50,529 nt of DNA from JABSOG01 sp041583135 (GCA_041583135.1 JBFHGJ010000035.1:1-50529); one strand, 5' to 3'. Shown: positions 25,505 through 33,879, counted from the stretch's first letter. The notes: generated from the sequence alone by a model not told the origin. A program made the numbers and translations.

Positions 25505-25883
25505 CTATTCTAAACACGGTATTTGCAGGTATTTGGTTTGTTCAATTGAATGATCGAAATATCGGATGGATTTTGAAAGCACTTCAACGATTAAGGCGGG
25601 GGCGTTTTTTTACATAAACGGATCATCAGCGTGACTTTGACATACAACCATTATGTCTGGGTAGTATACATCGCCGAAAGCTTGTACTTTCGTGTCGGCG
25701 ATAAAAGGTTTGCAATTACTGCCTTTTGTAATTTGAACTTCAAATCGGCAGCTAGGTTTAAGCTCATAGTGTTATGTGCTTCACTAGGCCCGCCATGGCA
25801 TAAATATCACCATCGATTAACTCATGCTTGTTTTTCGCATTAAGCTCTCCGCTAAGATATTCGGCAATTGTCGCTCCAGACAT
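25505..25883 (-). pseudogene. Degraded Uma2-family (DUF820) nuclease gene
   Basis: On the minus strand three fragments in different frames join into one Uma2-like protein. From ATG 25883: AEYLSGELNAKNKHELIDG and DIYAMAG. After a one-base loss near 25781-25790: EAHNTMSLNLAADLKFKLQ. After a second one-base loss in a T run at 25724-25727 (plus strand): KPFIADTKVQAFGDVYYPDI then MVVCQSHADDPFM. A nonsense codon (25610-25612) follows, and the same frame goes on with KNAPALIVEVLSKS, YFDHSIEQTKYLQIPCLE and a TAG at 25505-25507. The order and spacing fit the family, whose PD-(D/E)XK-like fold is often mobile or multi-copy. At least two frameshifts, one nonsense codon and a missing C-terminus make it non-functional. 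It fills most of the 654-base gap between the permease and aminotransferase genes. Confidence 0.85.
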
Positions 25884-25998
25884 GCGTACTCTCGATTAGG
25901 CCGTTATATGGTTGCTCTATAAATACCGAACATTCATGAACAGTACAATCCTAGCTGCTACACTCTAACCCATGATAATTTAAAGCAAAGGTAGTTTT

Positions 25999-27150
25999 AT
26001 GCATATTTCAAAGCGCTCCGATGTTGCGCCATTTGTGGTAATGGACGTTGTGCAAGCAGCAGCCGACCTAGAAGCTAAAGGCCGAAAAGTGTATCACTTG
26101 GAGATTGGTCAGCCTGGTGTGTCAGCGCCACAATCTGTGCTTGAAGCGGCCAGACAAAAAATGCTTGATGATGCCTTAGGCTACACAGTGGCATTGGGAA
26201 TACCTGAGTTGCGTCAGGCTATTAGCCGTCATTATGCTGAGCGATTTGACGTAAATGTACCTTTTGAGCGCATAGTGATCACTCCCGGTTCTTCTGGGGC
26301 TTTTATTTTGAGCTTCGTCGCTTTGTTTGATAAAGGGGCGAGGGTGGCGGTGCCTGCACCGGGCTACCCCTGTTACCGCAACATCTTGAAGTCACTCGAT
26401 TTAGTGCCTGTGGATATAGAAATAAGCGCAGAGAACGATTACTTGCTTATGCCCGAAGACTTGGAAAAACTCGATGAACCAGTATCAGGGGTTATAGTCT
26501 CATCACCCGGAAATCCGACCGGCAGCATGTATAGTGCTAGCGATCTTAAACGCTTAGTCGATTACTGTAGCGACAACAATATTCAATTTATCTCAGATGA
26601 AATTTACCATGGCATTAGCTTTGGCAAGCCTTGCGTGTCGGCGCTGTCGTTTTCAGACGACTTATTTACCATCAACAGCTTTTCAAAGTACTTTGCCATG
26701 ACTGGTTGGCGTATCGGCTGGGTGGTGGTGCCTGAGGGCATGATCCGCCCGATTGAGCGATTGATGCAAAACATGTTTATTTCTACCACGACCTTGTCGC
26801 AGCATGCGGCGGTTGAAGTGCTTAACTGCTACGACGAACTTGATGCTCATGTGACAGATTACAAAGCCAACCGCGACCTACTGCTTAAAAGGCTTGGTGA
26901 AGCGCGATTAACTAAAATCGCCTCTCCTGATGGCGCCTTTTACCTCTACGCCGATGTCAGCCATCTAACGGACGATAGCGTTACCTTTTGTCGTCGCATC
27001 CTCGATGAGACTGGTGTTGCCGTCACCCCTGGCGTTGATTTTGATCCTGCTAGAGGGCATCAAACTATTCGTTTTTCTTACGCGCGGGATTTTGCGACTA
27101 TTGATGAAGCGTCAATAAAACTTAAAGATTGGTTATTGGCGACGGAATAG
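25999..27150 (+). CDS. PLP-dependent aminotransferase, class I/II (fold type I)
   Basis: A cytoplasmic enzyme of 383 residues. The PLP-binding Lys is in SFSKYFAMTGWRIGW, preceded by SSPGNPTG (Asn contact) and FISDEIYHGI (Asp that bonds the pyridine nitrogen), with the substrate-carboxylate Arg near IRFSYARDF. These place it in the aspartate/aromatic aminotransferase-like group (AspC/AlaT/PatA subfamilies). The exact amino-acid substrate cannot be told. It stands alone, with the Uma2 remnant upstream and a REP-like palindrome directly after its stop, then the rplN promoter. No other amino-acid metabolism gene is adjacent. Confidence 0.9.
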   Translation: MHISKRSDVAPFVVMDVVQAAADLEAKGRKVYHLEIGQPGVSAPQSVLEAARQKMLDDALGYTVALGIPELRQAISRHYAERFDVNVPFERIVITPGSSGAFILSFVALFDKGARVAVPAPGYPCYRNILKSLDLVPVDIEISAENDYLLMPEDLEKLDEPVSGVIVSSPGNPTGSMYSASDLKRLVDYCSDNNIQFISDEIYHGISFGKPCVSALSFSDDLFTINSFSKYFAMTGWRIGWVVVPEGMIRPIERLMQNMFISTTTLSQHAAVEVLNCYDELDAHVTDYKANRDLLLKRLGEARLTKIASPDGAFYLYADVSHLTDDSVTFCRRILDETGVAVTPGVDFDPARGHQTIRFSYARDFATIDEASIKLKDWLLATE

Positions 27151-27179
27151 GGTGGGTTCGGTCGGAACGAGCGCCCACC
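27151..27179. repeat. REP-like palindrome, copy 2 of a dispersed family
   Basis: GGTGGG and CCCACC arms enclose a variant centre (TTCGGTCGGAACGAGCG). The left flank ATAGG and the right flank AT match copy 1 at 417-443. It starts directly after the aminotransferase stop codon and stands between that gene and the rplN promoter. The rest of 27180-27300 shows no gene. Confidence 0.65.
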
Positions 27180-27300
27180 ATTGGTGTTGGGGTGTTTGGT
27201 TTGAGAGGTGCTTTGTTCGCGCACTTCTTGCAGCGTCCGACCCCGTGTGGCGTTGTGGCTAGAGCGCGATTCCCTTCCCCCAAATTAATTTGAATATTCA

Positions 27301-27330
27301 TTAGCCATTTGAAGTTCGATTTGTTATAGT
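27301..27330 (+). promoter_or_regulatory. Promoter of the spc operon (rplN)
   Basis: TATAGT at 27325-27330 is followed by the GC-rich discriminator ACGCCGCCCC typical of stringently controlled ribosomal promoters. The best -35 candidate, TTAGCC (27301-27306), is 18 bases upstream and weak. The transcript would begin with a hairpin, CCCCAT-TAGT-ATGGGG (27337-27352), and carry a leader of about 115 bases before rplN. In E. coli the spc operon is also its own unit after the S10 operon. Confidence 0.65.
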
Positions 27331-27449
27331 ACGCCGCCCCATTAGTATGGGGTCATTGTTAATAAACGATTTGAGTTGTTTCTCATCTACACAAGATATG
27401 GTGAGAACTTCAACAAATCCTCGATGCAAACTTTAACCGGAGCACTGAA

Positions 27450-27818
27450 ATGATCCAAATGCAAACTAATCTGGACGTAGCTGATAACAGCGGCGCTCGC
27501 AGAGTACAGTGTATTAAGGTTCTCGGTGGTTCGCACAGACGTTACGCTGGCATCGGTGACATCATCAAAGTAACCGTTAAAGAAGCGATTCCTCGCGCTA
27601 AGGTGAAAAAAGGTGATGTTCTGAATGCTGTAGTAGTTCGCACCCGTAAAGGTGTACGTCGTCCTGACGGTTCAGTGATCCGTTTCGATGGCAATGCTGC
27701 TGTAATGTTGAATGCCAACCATCAGCCAATCGGCACCCGTATTTTCGGGCCTGTGACTCGTGAACTTCGCAGTGACAAGTTCATGAAAATCGTTTCATTG
27801 GCACCTGAAGTACTATAG
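27450..27818 (+). CDS. rplN: 50S ribosomal protein L14
   Basis: A protein of 122 residues, full family length, beginning MIQMQTNLDVADNSGARRVQ and holding the conserved IGDIIKVTVKEAIPRAKVKKG core. It binds 23S rRNA and forms an intersubunit bridge. It is the first gene of the spc operon with CGGAG before the ATG. Unusually it is not preceded by the S10 operon (rpsQ and upstream) but by an aminotransferase gene and a promoter. Confidence 0.98.
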   Translation: MIQMQTNLDVADNSGARRVQCIKVLGGSHRRYAGIGDIIKVTVKEAIPRAKVKKGDVLNAVVVRTRKGVRRPDGSVIRFDGNAAVMLNANHQPIGTRIFGPVTRELRSDKFMKIVSLAPEVL

Positions 27819-27827
27819 GAGTTCGAC

Positions 27828-28142
27828 ATGGCCGCTAAGATCCGTCGTAACGACGAAGTGATTGTTATTGCAGGTAAAGATAAAGGCAAACGTGGTACTG
27901 TTAAAGCCGTTATTACCGGTAAGAACAAGGTGATTGTTGAGAACATCAACATGGTGAAAAAACACGTTAAGCCTAATCCACACATCAATGAGCCTGGTGG
28001 CATCGTTGATAAAGAAGCTGCGATTGACGTGTCAAATGTTGCGATCTTCAATGCCGCTACTGGCAAGGCAGATCGTGTAGGTTTTAGATTGGAAGACGGT
28101 AAGAAAGTCCGTTTCTTCAAGTCTAACAACGAATTAGTTTAA
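27828..28142 (+). CDS. rplX: 50S ribosomal protein L24
   Basis: A protein of 104 residues with the N-terminal KOW motif (VIVIAGKDKGKRGTVKAVI). It is an early assembly initiator that binds the 5' part of 23S rRNA. It follows rplN by 9 bases with AGGAG upstream of its ATG. Confidence 0.98.
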   Translation: MAAKIRRNDEVIVIAGKDKGKRGTVKAVITGKNKVIVENINMVKKHVKPNPHINEPGGIVDKEAAIDVSNVAIFNAATGKADRVGFRLEDGKKVRFFKSNNELV

Positions 28143-28157
28143 TAATTGGAGAGAACG

Positions 28158-28703
28158 ATGGCGAAACTGCATGAAGTTTACAAAGAGACTATCGTACCTG
28201 CTCTTTTAAAAGAGATGGGTTACTCTAGTGTCATGCAAGTCCCACGGATTGAGAAGATCACCTTAAACATGGGTTTAGGTGAGGCTGTGGCAGACAAGAA
28301 AGTTCTCGAACACGCTACCGCTGATTTGGCCGCTATCACAGGTCAAAAACCAGTTGTAACCGTGGCTCGGAAGTCTGTGGCCGGCTTTAAAATCCGCGAA
28401 GGCTACCCAATTGGTGCCAAAGTAACCTTACGTGGTGAGCGTATGTGGGAATTCTTAGAGCGTTTGATTTCAATCGCTGTTCCACGTATCCGTGACTTCC
28501 GTGGTTTGAACGACAAATCTTTCGATGGTCGTGGTAACTATTCTATGGGCGTCCGTGAGCAAATTATCTTCCCAGAGATCGACTACGACAAAGTAGATAA
28601 GATCCGCGGTATGGATATCACTATCACCACTTCTGCTCAAACTAACGAAGAAGGCCGCAAGTTATTAACTTTGTTCGGCTTCCCGTTCAAGAATAAGGCG
28701 TAA
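28158..28703 (+). CDS. rplE: 50S ribosomal protein L5
   Basis: A protein of 181 residues that binds 5S rRNA in the central protuberance. Motifs include VPRIEKITLNMG, ITGQKPVVTVARKS and FPEIDYDKVDKIRGMDI. The ATG at 28158 (MAKLHEVYKE) has GGAGAG upstream; a TTG four codons earlier is rejected. In E. coli the S8 repressor site lies around this start; I did not attempt to fold it here. Confidence 0.97.
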   Translation: MAKLHEVYKETIVPALLKEMGYSSVMQVPRIEKITLNMGLGEAVADKKVLEHATADLAAITGQKPVVTVARKSVAGFKIREGYPIGAKVTLRGERMWEFLERLISIAVPRIRDFRGLNDKSFDGRGNYSMGVREQIIFPEIDYDKVDKIRGMDITITTSAQTNEEGRKLLTLFGFPFKNKA

Positions 28704-28707
28704 GGTT

Positions 28708-29013
28708 ATGGCTAAAAACTCAATGAAAGCACGTGAAGACAAGCGTGCCAAAAAAGTTGCTCAGTACGCCGAAAAGCGCGCCGCGCTTAAGGCTATTATC
28801 AGCAGCGTCAACTCTTCTGACGAAGAACGTTGGGATGCAGTGCTCAAATTGCAGCAATTGCCTCGTGATTCCAGCCAGTCTCGTCAACGTAACCGTTGTA
28901 ACGTGACTGGTCGTCCGCATGGCTACCTTCGCAAATTCGGCATGAGCCGTATTAAAGTTCGCGAAGCTTGTATGCGTGGTGAAATCCCTGGCCTTCGCAA
29001 GGCTAGCTGGTAA
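28708..29013 (+). CDS. rpsN: 30S ribosomal protein S14 (zinc-free form)
   Basis: A protein of 101 residues, MAKNSMKAREDKRAKK at the start and the conserved GRPHGYLRKFGMSRI near the C-terminus. The length and lack of CxxC pairs show the long, zinc-independent type usual in gammaproteobacteria. It sits in the 30S head and starts 5 bases after the rplE stop codon. Confidence 0.97.
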   Translation: MAKNSMKAREDKRAKKVAQYAEKRAALKAIISSVNSSDEERWDAVLKLQQLPRDSSQSRQRNRCNVTGRPHGYLRKFGMSRIKVREACMRGEIPGLRKASW

Positions 29014-29032
29014 TTATTGGGAGTATTGAACT

Positions 29033-29425
29033 ATGAGCATGCAAGATCCAATTTCGGATATGTTTACACGCATCCGTAACGGCCAGCAAGCCAACAAGGT
29101 TGCTGTTACTATGCCATCTTCAAAAATGAAAATTGCCCTTGCGCAATTGTTCAAAGAAGAAGGTTACATCGCCGATTTTTCTGTCAATGAAGATGTTAAG
29201 CCAACGCTTGAAATCACTTTAAAGTACTTCGAAGGCAAGCCTGTTATCGAAACTTTGAAACGCGTTTCTCGTCCTGGTTTGCGTATTTACAAAGGTAAAA
29301 AAGACATTCCATCTGTTCTAGGTGGCTTGGGCGTTGCCGTTGTATCTACCTCACAAGGTTTGATGTCTGACCGCGCTGCGCGTAAAGCCGGTGTGGGTGG
29401 CGAAGTTATTTGTTTCGTATCGTAA
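29033..29425 (+). CDS. rpsH: 30S ribosomal protein S8
   Basis: A protein of 130 residues, MSMQDPISDMFTRIRNGQ at the start and GLMSDRAARKAGVGGEVICFV at the end. It binds central-domain 16S rRNA and, in E. coli, represses the spc operon by binding its mRNA near rplE. GGGAG precedes the ATG. Confidence 0.97.
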   Translation: MSMQDPISDMFTRIRNGQQANKVAVTMPSSKMKIALAQLFKEEGYIADFSVNEDVKPTLEITLKYFEGKPVIETLKRVSRPGLRIYKGKKDIPSVLGGLGVAVVSTSQGLMSDRAARKAGVGGEVICFVS

Positions 29426-29437
29426 GGGGTAGGTAAT

Positions 29438-29971
29438 ATGTCTCGTGTCGCAAAAGCACCCGTCACTATTCCTGCCGGTGTGGAATTCACACAAAACGGT
29501 AGGGAAGTAAAAGTAAAAGGCAAAGTTGGTGAATTGTCTTTGAACGTTCACCCAGCTGTCGAGTTTAACTTCGCTGACAACCAAGTTACTTTCGGCCCAG
29601 CCGAAGGTCATGCCGATGGTTGGTCACAAGCTGGTACTGCTCGCGCTTTGATTGCCAATATGGTTCAAGGTGTATCTGAAGGTTTTGAAAAGAAACTTCA
29701 GTTGGTTGGTATCGGTTACAAGGCCGCCGCTAAAGGTCAGGTTCTGAATCTGTCTTTGGGCTTCTCACACCCAATCGATCACGCTATCCCAGCGGGTATC
29801 ACTTGTGAAACACCAAGTGCCACTGAGATCGTGCTCAAAGGTGCCGACAAGCAATTGGTTGGTCAAACAGCAGCAAACATTCGTTCATACCGTGAACCTG
29901 AGCCGTACAAAGGCAAAGGTGTCCGTTATGCCGACGAAAAAGTGCTTCGTAAAGAAGCCAAGAAAAAGTAG
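29438..29971 (+). CDS. rplF: 50S ribosomal protein L6
   Basis: A protein of 177 residues with the duplicated L6 fold; conserved segments are KKLQLVGIGYKAA and EPEPYKGKGVRYADE. It lies near the sarcin-ricin loop where elongation factors bind. It starts 12 bases after rpsH. Confidence 0.97.
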   Translation: MSRVAKAPVTIPAGVEFTQNGREVKVKGKVGELSLNVHPAVEFNFADNQVTFGPAEGHADGWSQAGTARALIANMVQGVSEGFEKKLQLVGIGYKAAAKGQVLNLSLGFSHPIDHAIPAGITCETPSATEIVLKGADKQLVGQTAANIRSYREPEPYKGKGVRYADEKVLRKEAKKK

Positions 29972-29980
29972 GGTAGAACG

Positions 29981-30334
29981 ATGGATAAGAAAGCATCTCG
30001 CTTACGTCGTGCACGTCGCACCCGTAGAGCTTATATCGAAAGCGGTGTTAATCGTCTGGTTGTTCACCGTACGCCACGCCACATCTACGCACAGCTTATC
30101 AACGCTGAAGGCCAGGTAGTTACTGCCGCTTCAACCGCTGAAAAAGCCATCGCTGAGTCAGTTGAAAACAAAACTGGCAACATCAACGCTGCTAAAGCTG
30201 TTGGTAAAGCGGTTGCTGAGCGTGCAAAAGAGAAAGGCATTGAAAAATGTTCTTACGACCGCAGTGGCTTTAAATATCATGGCCGTATCCAGGCGTTGGC
30301 TGAGGCCGCGCGTGAAGCCGGTTTACAATTCTAG
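29981..30334 (+). CDS. rplR: 50S ribosomal protein L18
   Basis: A protein of 117 residues, MDKKASRLRRARRTRR at the start and FKYHGRIQALAEAAREAGLQF at the end (split segments of the family consensus). It binds 5S rRNA together with L5. It begins 9 bases after the rplF stop. Confidence 0.97.
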   Translation: MDKKASRLRRARRTRRAYIESGVNRLVVHRTPRHIYAQLINAEGQVVTAASTAEKAIAESVENKTGNINAAKAVGKAVAERAKEKGIEKCSYDRSGFKYHGRIQALAEAAREAGLQF

Positions 30335-30342
30335 GAGCTATC

Positions 30343-30858
30343 ATGGCAAATGCAACTCAAAATGCAGAAGCAACCCAACAACCGGAATTGTCTGAAAAGC
30401 TGGTTACTGTAAACCGTGTATCTAAAGTTGTTAAAGGTGGTCGTATCTTTAGCTTCACAGCACTTACAGTAGTTGGCGACGGTAACGGTCGTGTTGGCTA
30501 TGGTTATGGTAAAGCACGTGAAGTTCCAGCTGCTATTCAAAAAGCAATGGAAAAAGCACGTCGCAATATGGTAACCGTTCGTTTGAACAACGACACTTTG
30601 CAATACCCTATCAAGGGTCGTCACGCTGGTTCTCGCGTTTTCATGCAACCAGCCTCTGAAGGTACAGGTATCATCGCCGGTGGTGCGATGCGTGCGGTAC
30701 TTGAAGTCGCGGGCGTACACAACGTACTGTCAAAGTGTTACGGTTCAACCAATCCTATGAACGTAGTTCGCGCTACAGTCAAAGCTTTGGCTGGTATGAA
30801 GGCGCCTGAGCAGCTTGCTGCCAAGCGTGGCCTAAGCGTTGAAGATATCACGGGGTAA
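30343..30858 (+). CDS. rpsE: 30S ribosomal protein S5
   Basis: A protein of 171 residues. The double-stranded RNA-binding-like S5 domain is seen in LVTVNRVSKVVKGGRIFSF and VGDGNGRVGYGYGKAREVP, with the C-terminal fold in VLEVAGVHNVLSKCYGSTN. It acts in decoding accuracy. The N-terminus has a short Gln/Glu-rich extension before the core. AGGAG precedes the ATG. Confidence 0.97.
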   Translation: MANATQNAEATQQPELSEKLVTVNRVSKVVKGGRIFSFTALTVVGDGNGRVGYGYGKAREVPAAIQKAMEKARRNMVTVRLNNDTLQYPIKGRHAGSRVFMQPASEGTGIIAGGAMRAVLEVAGVHNVLSKCYGSTNPMNVVRATVKALAGMKAPEQLAAKRGLSVEDITG

Positions 30859-30864
30859 TGAATC

Positions 30865-31044
30865 ATGGCTAAAACTTTGAAAGTCACCCAGACTCGTAGC
30901 TCAATTGGCCGTTTGCCAAAACACAAAGCTACTCTTCGCGGCCTAGGCTTGCGTCGTATCAACCATACAGTTGAATTAGAAGATACTCCTTCTGTTCGCG
31001 GTATGATCAACAAAGTTAGCTACATGGTTAAGGTTGAGGAGTAA
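30865..31044 (+). CDS. rpmD: 50S ribosomal protein L30
   Basis: A short gene of 59 codons. The protein starts MAKTLKVTQTRSSIGRLPKH and ends SYMVKVEE, matching the L30 family in full. It lies between rpsE and rplO, 6 bases after the rpsE stop codon. Confidence 0.97.
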   Translation: MAKTLKVTQTRSSIGRLPKHKATLRGLGLRRINHTVELEDTPSVRGMINKVSYMVKVEE

Positions 31045-31048
31045 TATT

Positions 31049-31483
31049 ATGCACTTAAATACTATCTCCCCGGCACCAGGCGCTAAAAAACCGGGCAAGC
31101 GTGTAGGTCGTGGTATCGGCTCAGGCTTGGGTAAAACCGGTGGTCGTGGTCATAAAGGCCAGAAGTCTCGTTCAGGCGGCAGCGTTCGTCCGGGCTTCGA
31201 AGGCGGTCAAATGCCAATCCAACGTCGTTTGCCTAAATTTGGCTTTACTTCTCGTAAAGGCTTAGTAACTACTGAAGTTACTCTGAATGAGATTGCCAAA
31301 GTTGAAGGTGATGTTGTAGACTTGACGACCTTGAAAGCAGCTGGCGTCGTTCGCAAGAACATGACGTTCGTCAAAGTGGTTAAATCCGGTGAAATCAGCC
31401 GTGCCGTTACCATCAAAGGTATCAAGGTAACAGCTGGTGCTCGCGCCGCGATTGAAGCTGCTGGCGGAAAAATAGAAGACTAA
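31049..31483 (+). CDS. rplO: 50S ribosomal protein L15
   Basis: A protein of 144 residues, the same length as in E. coli, with the Gly/Arg-rich N-terminal tail (GKRVGRGIGSGLGKTGGRGH, KGQKSRSGG) and FEGGQMPIQRRLPKFGF. The ATG at 31049 is preceded by GAGGAG; a longer reading frame from TTG 31034 would run inside rpmD and is rejected. Confidence 0.97.
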   Translation: MHLNTISPAPGAKKPGKRVGRGIGSGLGKTGGRGHKGQKSRSGGSVRPGFEGGQMPIQRRLPKFGFTSRKGLVTTEVTLNEIAKVEGDVVDLTTLKAAGVVRKNMTFVKVVKSGEISRAVTIKGIKVTAGARAAIEAAGGKIED

Positions 31484-31493
31484 GGGTAGTACT

Positions 31494-32822
31494 ATGGCAA
31501 AACCAGGAGTGGACACAGCAAGCGCACAACGCGGTTCATCAGAACTACGTCAGCGTCTGCTATTTGTTCTCGGAGCAATCATCATCTTCCGATTAGGCTC
31601 GTTCGTGCCAATTCCTGGAATTGACAGTGCTGTACTGGCGCAGTTCTATGAACAGCAGAAAGATACCATCCTGGGCATGTTTAACATGTTCAGTGGTGGT
31701 GCCTTGGAACGTGCATCTGTAGTGGCCTTGGGCATTATGCCCTACATCACCGCGTCGATCATTATGCAGTTGTTGACTGTAATGCATCCGGCAATGGCGG
31801 AGTTGAAAAAAGAAGGCGAGGCAGGGCGTAAGAAAATTAGCCAATATACCCGTTACGGGACGTTGGTTCTTGCGACCACCCAAGCATTTGCAATTGCCAA
31901 TTCGTTACCGGCGATGATGCCGGGCCTAGTGGTTAATCCCGGGCTTAGCTTCACATTCACCGCTGTGGTGAGTTTGGTTACCGGCACCATGTTCTTGATG
32001 TGGTTAGGTGAGCAAATTACCGAGCGAGGTATTGGTAACGGTATTTCTGTGTTGATCTTCGTCGGCATCGTCGCGGGCTTGCCTGCGGCTATCGGTCAGA
32101 CCATTGAAGATACGCGACAAGGCCAATTAAATGTCTTCGCGTTGATTCTGATCTGTGCCATCGTTTTTGCGGTAACCTACTTTGTTGTCTTCGTCGAACG
32201 TGGTCAACGCCGTATCGTTATCAATTATGCAAAACGACAGCAAGGTCGCCGTGTATTCGCAGCGCAAAGCACCCATTTGCCGCTCAAAGTGAATATGGCA
32301 GGTGTTATTCCTCCGATTTTTGCTAGTAGTATTATTCTGTTCCCAAGTACGATTGCCACTTGGTTCGGACAATCCGATAGTTACTTTGCTGAATCATTGC
32401 AAACTATCGCTCAGAATTTGTCACCGGGTAATCCGCTATACATTTTATTGTACAGCCTTGTGATTATCTTCTTCTGTTTCTTCTACACGGCGTTGGTCTT
32501 CAACCCGCGTGAAACAGCCGACAATCTGAAAAAGTCCGGTGCCTTTATTCCAGGTATTCGTCCGGGTGAACAAACGTCAAAATACATTGACAAAGTGATG
32601 ACTCGTCTGACATTGGCAGGCGCTCTGTACATTACCTTTGTTTGTTTGGTGCCTGAGTTCTTAACCATCGCATGGGGCGTATCTTTCTACTTCGGTGGAA
32701 CATCGCTGCTGATTATTGTGGTCGTTATCATGGACTTCATGGCACAAGTACAGACCCATCTGATGAGCAATCAGTATGAGTCAGTGCTGAAAAAAGCCAA
32801 TCTTAAAGGCTACGGCCGCTAA
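31494..32822 (+). CDS. secY: Protein translocase subunit SecY
   Basis: An inner-membrane channel of 442 residues with ten expected transmembrane segments. Recognisable parts are the plug/TM2 region (FNMFSGGALERASVVALGIMPYI), KKEGEAGRKKISQYTRYGT, and the cytoplasmic loops carrying NYAKRQQGRRV and the conserved FNPRETADNLKKSGAFIPGI. It forms the translocon with SecE, which is also in this window (36331), unlike the distant arrangement in E. coli. It lies in its usual place between rplO and rpmJ. Confidence 0.98.
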   Translation: MAKPGVDTASAQRGSSELRQRLLFVLGAIIIFRLGSFVPIPGIDSAVLAQFYEQQKDTILGMFNMFSGGALERASVVALGIMPYITASIIMQLLTVMHPAMAELKKEGEAGRKKISQYTRYGTLVLATTQAFAIANSLPAMMPGLVVNPGLSFTFTAVVSLVTGTMFLMWLGEQITERGIGNGISVLIFVGIVAGLPAAIGQTIEDTRQGQLNVFALILICAIVFAVTYFVVFVERGQRRIVINYAKRQQGRRVFAAQSTHLPLKVNMAGVIPPIFASSIILFPSTIATWFGQSDSYFAESLQTIAQNLSPGNPLYILLYSLVIIFFCFFYTALVFNPRETADNLKKSGAFIPGIRPGEQTSKYIDKVMTRLTLAGALYITFVCLVPEFLTIAWGVSFYFGGTSLLIIVVVIMDFMAQVQTHLMSNQYESVLKKANLKGYGR

Positions 32823-32846
32823 GATTGAACGTTACGGAGTTAAGTA

Positions 32847-32960
32847 ATGAAAGTTCGTGCTTCCGTTAAAAGAATTTGCCGTAACTGCAAAATCGTAAAA
32901 CGCGCTGGTGTTGTTCGAGTTATTTGCAGTGAGCCTAAGCATAAGCAAAGACAAGGCTAA
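32847..32960 (+). CDS. rpmJ: 50S ribosomal protein L36 (zinc-binding form)
   Basis: A 37-residue protein, MKVRASVKRICRNCKIVKRA at the start. C11, C14, C27 and H32 form the complete zinc ribbon, so this is the zinc-dependent paralogue. GGAG lies before the ATG. It is the last gene of the spc operon, 24 bases after secY. Confidence 0.97.
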   Translation: MKVRASVKRICRNCKIVKRAGVVRVICSEPKHKQRQG

Positions 32961-32968
32961 TTCTGATC

Positions 32969-33122
32969 TCAAGCCTCTTTTTTTAGAGGCTTGATATGGC
33001 GCGAGGAGCAATAATCAAAAATTGCCCTCGCAATCTTATTGCAAAATAGTTATGGGTTGAGTATCCTTACGGGCTTTTCAATTCCGGCTATTTGATTTTA
33101 TATAATAGGAGTTCTGTTAATG
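32969..33122 (+). ncRNA. Alpha-operon leader RNA (S4-responsive)
   Basis: The segment 33056-33115 contains TTGAGTATCCT, ACGGGCTTTTCA and TAGGAG in the order and spacing of the E. coli alpha-operon leader, whose pseudoknot binds S4 and traps the rpsM start. Upstream lie two hairpins: 32969-32978 with 32985-32994 (10-bp stem, an all-T loop), and 33001-33031 (GCGAGG / CCTCGC with an inner GCAAT / ATTGC and one bulged A). S4 is encoded by rpsD in this operon, so feedback is expected. Confidence 0.85.
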
Positions 33123-33476
33123 GCCCGTATCGCAGGCATTAACGTTCCTGATCACAAGCATGCAGTTATCGCTTTAACTGCGATTTACGGTGTTGGTAAA
33201 ACAACTGCTAAAAGCATTTTGGCAGCTACCGGCATCGCTGAATCAACCAAGATCAGTGAATTAAATGAAGACACATTGAATGTACTTCGTGATGAAGTCG
33301 CCAAATACACTGTTGAAGGTGATTTGCGTCGTGAAGTGTCAATGAACATCAAACGTTTGATGGATCTCGGTTGTTACCGTGGTCTACGTCACCGTCGCAG
33401 CTTGCCACTTCGTGGTCAGCGTACCAAAACTAACGCGCGTACTCGTAAGGGTCCACGTAAAGCGATTAAGAAGTAG
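33120..33476 (+). CDS. rpsM: 30S ribosomal protein S13
   Basis: A protein of 118 residues with the helix-two-turn-helix start (MARIAGINVPDHKHAVIAL) and basic C-terminal tail (RTKTNARTRKGPRKAIKK). It contacts P-site tRNA and bridges to the 50S. It uses ATG, where E. coli uses GTG, inside the S4-regulated leader. Confidence 0.98.
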   Translation: MARIAGINVPDHKHAVIALTAIYGVGKTTAKSILAATGIAESTKISELNEDTLNVLRDEVAKYTVEGDLRREVSMNIKRLMDLGCYRGLRHRRSLPLRGQRTKTNARTRKGPRKAIKK

Positions 33477-33489
33477 GCGGACATAGACT

Positions 33490-33879
33490 ATGGCTAAAAC
33501 ACCCACTCGTACCCGTAAAAAGGTTAAAAAGCAAGTTGCTGATGGTATGGCCCATATCCATGCTTCTTTCAACAACACCATTGTAACTATTACTGACCGT
33601 CAAGGTAATGCACTTTGCTGGGCAACTGCCGGTGGTTCTGGCTTCCGTGGTTCACGTAAGTCTACTCCATTCGCTGCGCAGGTTGCTGCTGAGCGCTGTG
33701 GTGCCATGGCTCAGGATTTCGGTTTGAAAAACTTAGAAGTTTTCGTCAATGGCCCAGGTCCAGGTCGTGAGTCGGCTATCCGTGCATTGAATGCTGCCGG
33801 TTACCGCATCACCAACATCACTGACGTTACGCCAATCCCGCACAACGGTTGTCGTCCGCCTAAAAAACGTCGCGTATAA
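33490..33879 (+). CDS. rpsK: 30S ribosomal protein S11
   Basis: A protein of 129 residues: ASFNNTIVTITDRQGNAL, GGSGFRGSRKSTPFAAQ and the C-terminal IPHNGCRPPKKRRV. It lies on the 30S platform next to the mRNA exit. It follows rpsM by 13 bases. Confidence 0.98.
   Translation: MAKTPTRTRKKVKKQVADGMAHIHASFNNTIVTITDRQGNALCWATAGGSGFRGSRKSTPFAAQVAAERCGAMAQDFGLKNLEVFVNGPGPGRESAIRALNAAGYRITNITDVTPIPHNGCRPPKKRRV

Noticed and set aside
25631..25843. Plus-strand frame of 70 codons in the permease-aminotransferase gap
   Set aside because: It is antisense to the Uma2 remnant, which explains the sequence better.
31034..31048. TTG start for rplO upstream of 31049
   Set aside because: It lies within rpmD, and the family starts at MHLN with a ribosome-binding site before 31049.
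32969..32994. Intrinsic terminator after rpmJ
   Set aside because: The run of T residues is in the loop, not after the stem, so it does not fit an intrinsic terminator; it is listed as part of the alpha leader.
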